Assembly (NCBI GenBank): GCA_023436945.1
Contig: JAEZHG010000173.1
Span: 1 to 8,380, forward strand
Origin: Pseudomonadota bacterium
GTDB lineage: Bacteria > Pseudomonadota > Alphaproteobacteria > Caulobacterales > Caulobacteraceae
Reading direction: 5' to 3'
DNA length: 8,380 nucleotides
Shown piece after piece: positions 6,417 through 8,380 of this stretch; within the stretch, counting starts at the first letter, position 1, and each line of letters begins with the position of its first letter. A model generated the notes under the pieces. It was not told the DNA's origin. It was given only the letters and a program-made list of their open reading frames with translations, and did no database searches. A program made the position numbers and the translations under genes.

Positions 6417-7493
6417 TCAGGCCACGTGGGCCGAAGCATTTACCGAGGATATCTCAAGCTTTGCAAAACGGTTGTCACAAGCGCAACTGCCATTTCCGCA
6501 ACGTGGACCTTGTGTCCCGCTCAAAACCTTGGTGGTCTCGTCCGCGAGGGCGGCAATGAAGTTCGGATCGATGCCGACGGCAGGGGCCCTGAGATACGGG
6601 CTGCAACCGACCTCATGGGCCAGTTCGCCATATTCGATATCCAGTTCGACGAGGGTTTCGATGTGCTCCGACACAAAAGCAATCGGAACGATCACTGCGC
6701 CCACGCCATCCTCGGCAGCCTTTTTGATCGCGTCTGGCGTTGCCGGACCCAGCCATTCCAGCGGGCCGACCTTGGACTGGTAGCAGATACCCCAATCCTT
6801 CAGCCCCAGCTTCTCGACCACCGCCGCAACGGTTGCCTCGACCTGAGCCTGATAGGGGTCGCCCTGTTTGACCAGTTTGGACGGAATGCCGTGGGCCGAG
6901 AACAGCACACGTACCGGCTTGCCTTCGGCCTTGGCCATGGCGTCACGGATCACACGGGCCTGAGCCTCGATAAAGCCACCAGCCTGCGGATAGCAGCAGA
7001 CAACGTTCTCGCGGCCCGTGCCCTTGTACAACTTGCGCCAGAGCTTGAGTGAAGACGCCGTCGTGGTGGTCGAATATTGCGGATAAAGCGGCAGGAACAC
7101 CACCTCGTCCGGACGGAAGGCCTCGACCGCCTTCGCCGTCTCTCCGGTCAGCGGGTGCCAGTAGCGCATGGCGATGAAGACACGTGTCTCATCATTCGGA
7201 AGCTGGCTGTTCAGCAACAACTCCAGAGCTTCAGCCTGTTTGCGCGTTTCCGGCAGCAGCGGCGAGCCACCACCCATCAGCGCATAGTTTTCCTGAGCCG
7301 ATTTCTCGCGACGCGAAGAGATCAGCTTGGCCAAAGGCGTGCGGAAAATCGTCGGCAATCCGATGATCGCCGGATCATTGAACAGGTTGAAAAGGAACGG
7401 CTTTACGCTTTGCGGCCCGTCTGGACCGCCCAGATTGGCCAGCACCACCGCAATACGGCGGCCTGACCCCGATTTCAGTGGTGTGACCGACAT
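6417..7493 (-). CDS. hemH: ferrochelatase HemH, probable [2Fe-2S] type
   Basis: HemH inserts Fe2+ into protoporphyrin IX to form protoheme, the last step of this pathway, at the inner face of the membrane. The 358 aa show the class I ferrochelatase pattern: VVLANLGGPDGP (16-27), LPLYPQYSTTTT (134-145), the catalytic SAHGIP with H201 (199-204), QSKVGPLEWLGP (239-250) and SEHIETLVELDIEY (275-288) with H277 and E279. The C-terminal extension contains CGNGSCAC (332-339). With C166/C167, C237 and C297 this gives seven cysteines. The human cluster ligand in YPQYSC is threonine here (T142), so the cluster would use a different cysteine set, as reported for the Caulobacter enzyme. The start at 7493 follows the hemE stop by 4 nt; AGGAG inside the end of hemE, 12 nt upstream, is the probable ribosome binding site. 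Translational coupling with hemE is likely. Confidence 0.97.
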   Translation of the reverse strand: MSVTPLKSGSGRRIAVVLANLGGPDGPQSVKPFLFNLFNDPAIIGLPTIFRTPLAKLISSRREKSAQENYALMGGGSPLLPETRKQAEALELLLNSQLPNDETRVFIAMRYWHPLTGETAKAVEAFRPDEVVFLPLYPQYSTTTTASSLKLWRKLYKGTGRENVVCCYPQAGGFIEAQARVIRDAMAKAEGKPVRVLFSAHGIPSKLVKQGDPYQAQVEATVAAVVEKLGLKDWGICYQSKVGPLEWLGPATPDAIKKAAEDGVGAVIVPIAFVSEHIETLVELDIEYGELAHEVGCSPYLRAPAVGIDPNFIAALADETTKVLSGTQGPRCGNGSCACDNRFAKLEISSVNASAHVA

Positions 7494-7497
7494 GGGT

Positions 7498-8380
7498 TCA
7501 CTGCGCTCCTATACGCTCGAGTACCTGTTCGACGTGGGCAATCGGCACATCCGGCGTAATGCCGTGGCCGAGGTTGAAGACCCACGGGCCCTGCCCCCAG
7601 GCTTCCATCAGTTGATCGACGCGACGATCCAGTTGCTCACCACCCACACGCAGCAGCATCGGATCGAGGGCGCCTTGAATGGGTTTGATCTTCTGGACGC
7701 GCTTGCCGACTTCCAGCGGACAGGCGGTATCCAGAGCCACTGCATCCACATCGCATTCAGCAGCATAGCGCTCGGCCAAGGCTGCCGAACCGCGAGGGAA
7801 ACCCATCAAGGGAACAGTTACACCAAGCTCTCGCGCACGCGCGACTAGCTTTTGGTGGGGTTTAAGAACCAGCGTTTCGAACAGATCGTCCGGCAGACCT
7901 TCCGCCCAGCTCTCGAAGATTTTCAGGACCATGGCACCGGCGTCCTGCTGCATCTTCAGATAATGGGCGGTGCTTTCGACCAGAACATCCAGAACTGCCT
8001 CGACCTTCTTGGGGTCGGCATAGGCATAGGCCCGCGCCGCAGCGCGTTCACCCTTGCCGATCGTGCGAGCCTCGCCATCGAGCATATAGGTTGCCACCGT
8101 CCATGGGGCGCCCGCAAAGCCGATGAGCGTCTTGCTCGGATCCATCTGCTGACGAACGAGAGTAAGCGACTGGCCGACAGCCTTCAGAGCCTCGCCAGCC
8201 GAAGGGGCCAGCTCCGCCATCTGTTCAACCGAAGGCAGGGCCCCCAGACGCGGACCTTCGCCAGCTTCGAACCAGACCTTCTGGCCCAGAGCGCCCGGGA
8301 TCAACAGGATATCGGCAAAAATGATCGCCGCATCAAAGCCGTAACGGCGCAGCGGCTGCATCGTCGCCTCGGCCGCCATC
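7498..8380 (-). CDS. hemE: uroporphyrinogen decarboxylase HemE, 5' end cut by the window
   Basis: HemE removes four carboxyl groups from uroporphyrinogen III to give coproporphyrinogen III in the cytoplasm. The visible 293 residues begin MAAEATMQPLRRYGFD, which matches an internal segment of the family and not its N-terminus. About 50 residues, including the MRQAGRYLPEY-type motif, therefore lie beyond the right edge, and the ATG at 8379 is not the true start. Numbering from that internal Met, I see FADIL (21-25) with the catalytic Asp D23, GFAGAPWT (87-94), KIFESWAEGL (153-162), LDTACPL (216-222), QGALDP (235-240) and NLGHGITPDVP (269-279) with the conserved His H272. The C-terminus is complete. 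It is the first visible gene of the hemE-hemH-hemJ cluster. In Caulobacter the chromosomal origin lies just upstream of hemE. Confidence 0.97.
   Translation of the reverse strand, partial: MAAEATMQPLRRYGFDAAIIFADILLIPGALGQKVWFEAGEGPRLGALPSVEQMAELAPSAGEALKAVGQSLTLVRQQMDPSKTLIGFAGAPWTVATYMLDGEARTIGKGERAAARAYAYADPKKVEAVLDVLVESTAHYLKMQQDAGAMVLKIFESWAEGLPDDLFETLVLKPHQKLVARARELGVTVPLMGFPRGSAALAERYAAECDVDAVALDTACPLEVGKRVQKIKPIQGALDPMLLRVGGEQLDRRVDQLMEAWGQGPWVFNLGHGITPDVPIAHVEQVLERIGAQ

Noticed and set aside
7178..7189. AGACACGTGTCT, a perfect 12-bp palindrome in hemH
   Set aside because: It shares only the CACGTG centre with parS and its arms differ. It encodes part of ETRVF in hemH, so it is probably chance.
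8377..8379. ATG at 8379 as the true hemE start
   Set aside because: The protein from this Met begins in the middle of the conserved N-terminal region of HemE, so about 50 residues are missing and the gene continues past the window edge.
1..8380. Mobile element, CRISPR array, tRNA, toxin-antitoxin or defence genes
   Set aside because: I found no repeats flanking genes, no transposase or integrase, no regularly spaced repeats and no tRNA-like fold. All the coding space is taken by conserved housekeeping genes on one strand.

Overview
The window is a compact bacterial housekeeping block with every gene on the minus strand. In transcription order (right to left) it reads hemE (5' end cut off), hemH, hemJ, rho, a small DUF6489-type gene, mnmE, mnmG and rsmG (last codons cut off). 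The gene order, the moderately high GC (about 60% by eye) and three parS-type centromere sites point to an alphaproteobacterium. The order Caulobacterales fits best, and the modest GC would suit an Asticcacaulis-like member better than Caulobacter itself; the genus is a guess. In Caulobacter the same genes lie between the replication origin (on the hemE side) and parAB (on the rsmG side), so this is probably an origin-proximal segment.

Right part (5917-8380): a heme cluster. HemE makes coproporphyrinogen III, HemJ oxidises protoporphyrinogen IX, and HemH inserts iron. hemE and hemH are 4 nt apart and hemH and hemJ 32 nt apart, so they are probably co-transcribed. The ferrochelatase has a cysteine-rich tail typical of the [2Fe-2S] type.

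Middle (4140-5916): a 237-nt leader with strong secondary structure and a pyrimidine-rich tract precedes rho, which encodes a full-length transcription terminator with an acidic N-terminal extension. A 64-nt gap after rho holds one perfect parS palindrome and a small hairpin.

Left part (1-4139): a DUF6489-type gene, then mnmE and mnmG, whose products form the tRNA wobble-uridine modification complex, then rsmG for 16S rRNA m7G527 methylation. A second parS lies between mnmE and mnmG, and a third lies inside the mnmG reading frame.

I see no mobile element, CRISPR array, tRNA, rRNA or defence system, and no sign of a new multi-gene system. The most interesting non-coding layer is the parS cluster spread about 1.5-1.6 kb apart through the rho/mnmE/mnmG block. 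Next are the structured rho leader and the ferrochelatase cluster ligands. The non-coding gaps are all shorter than 300 bases; the largest is 5680-5916.
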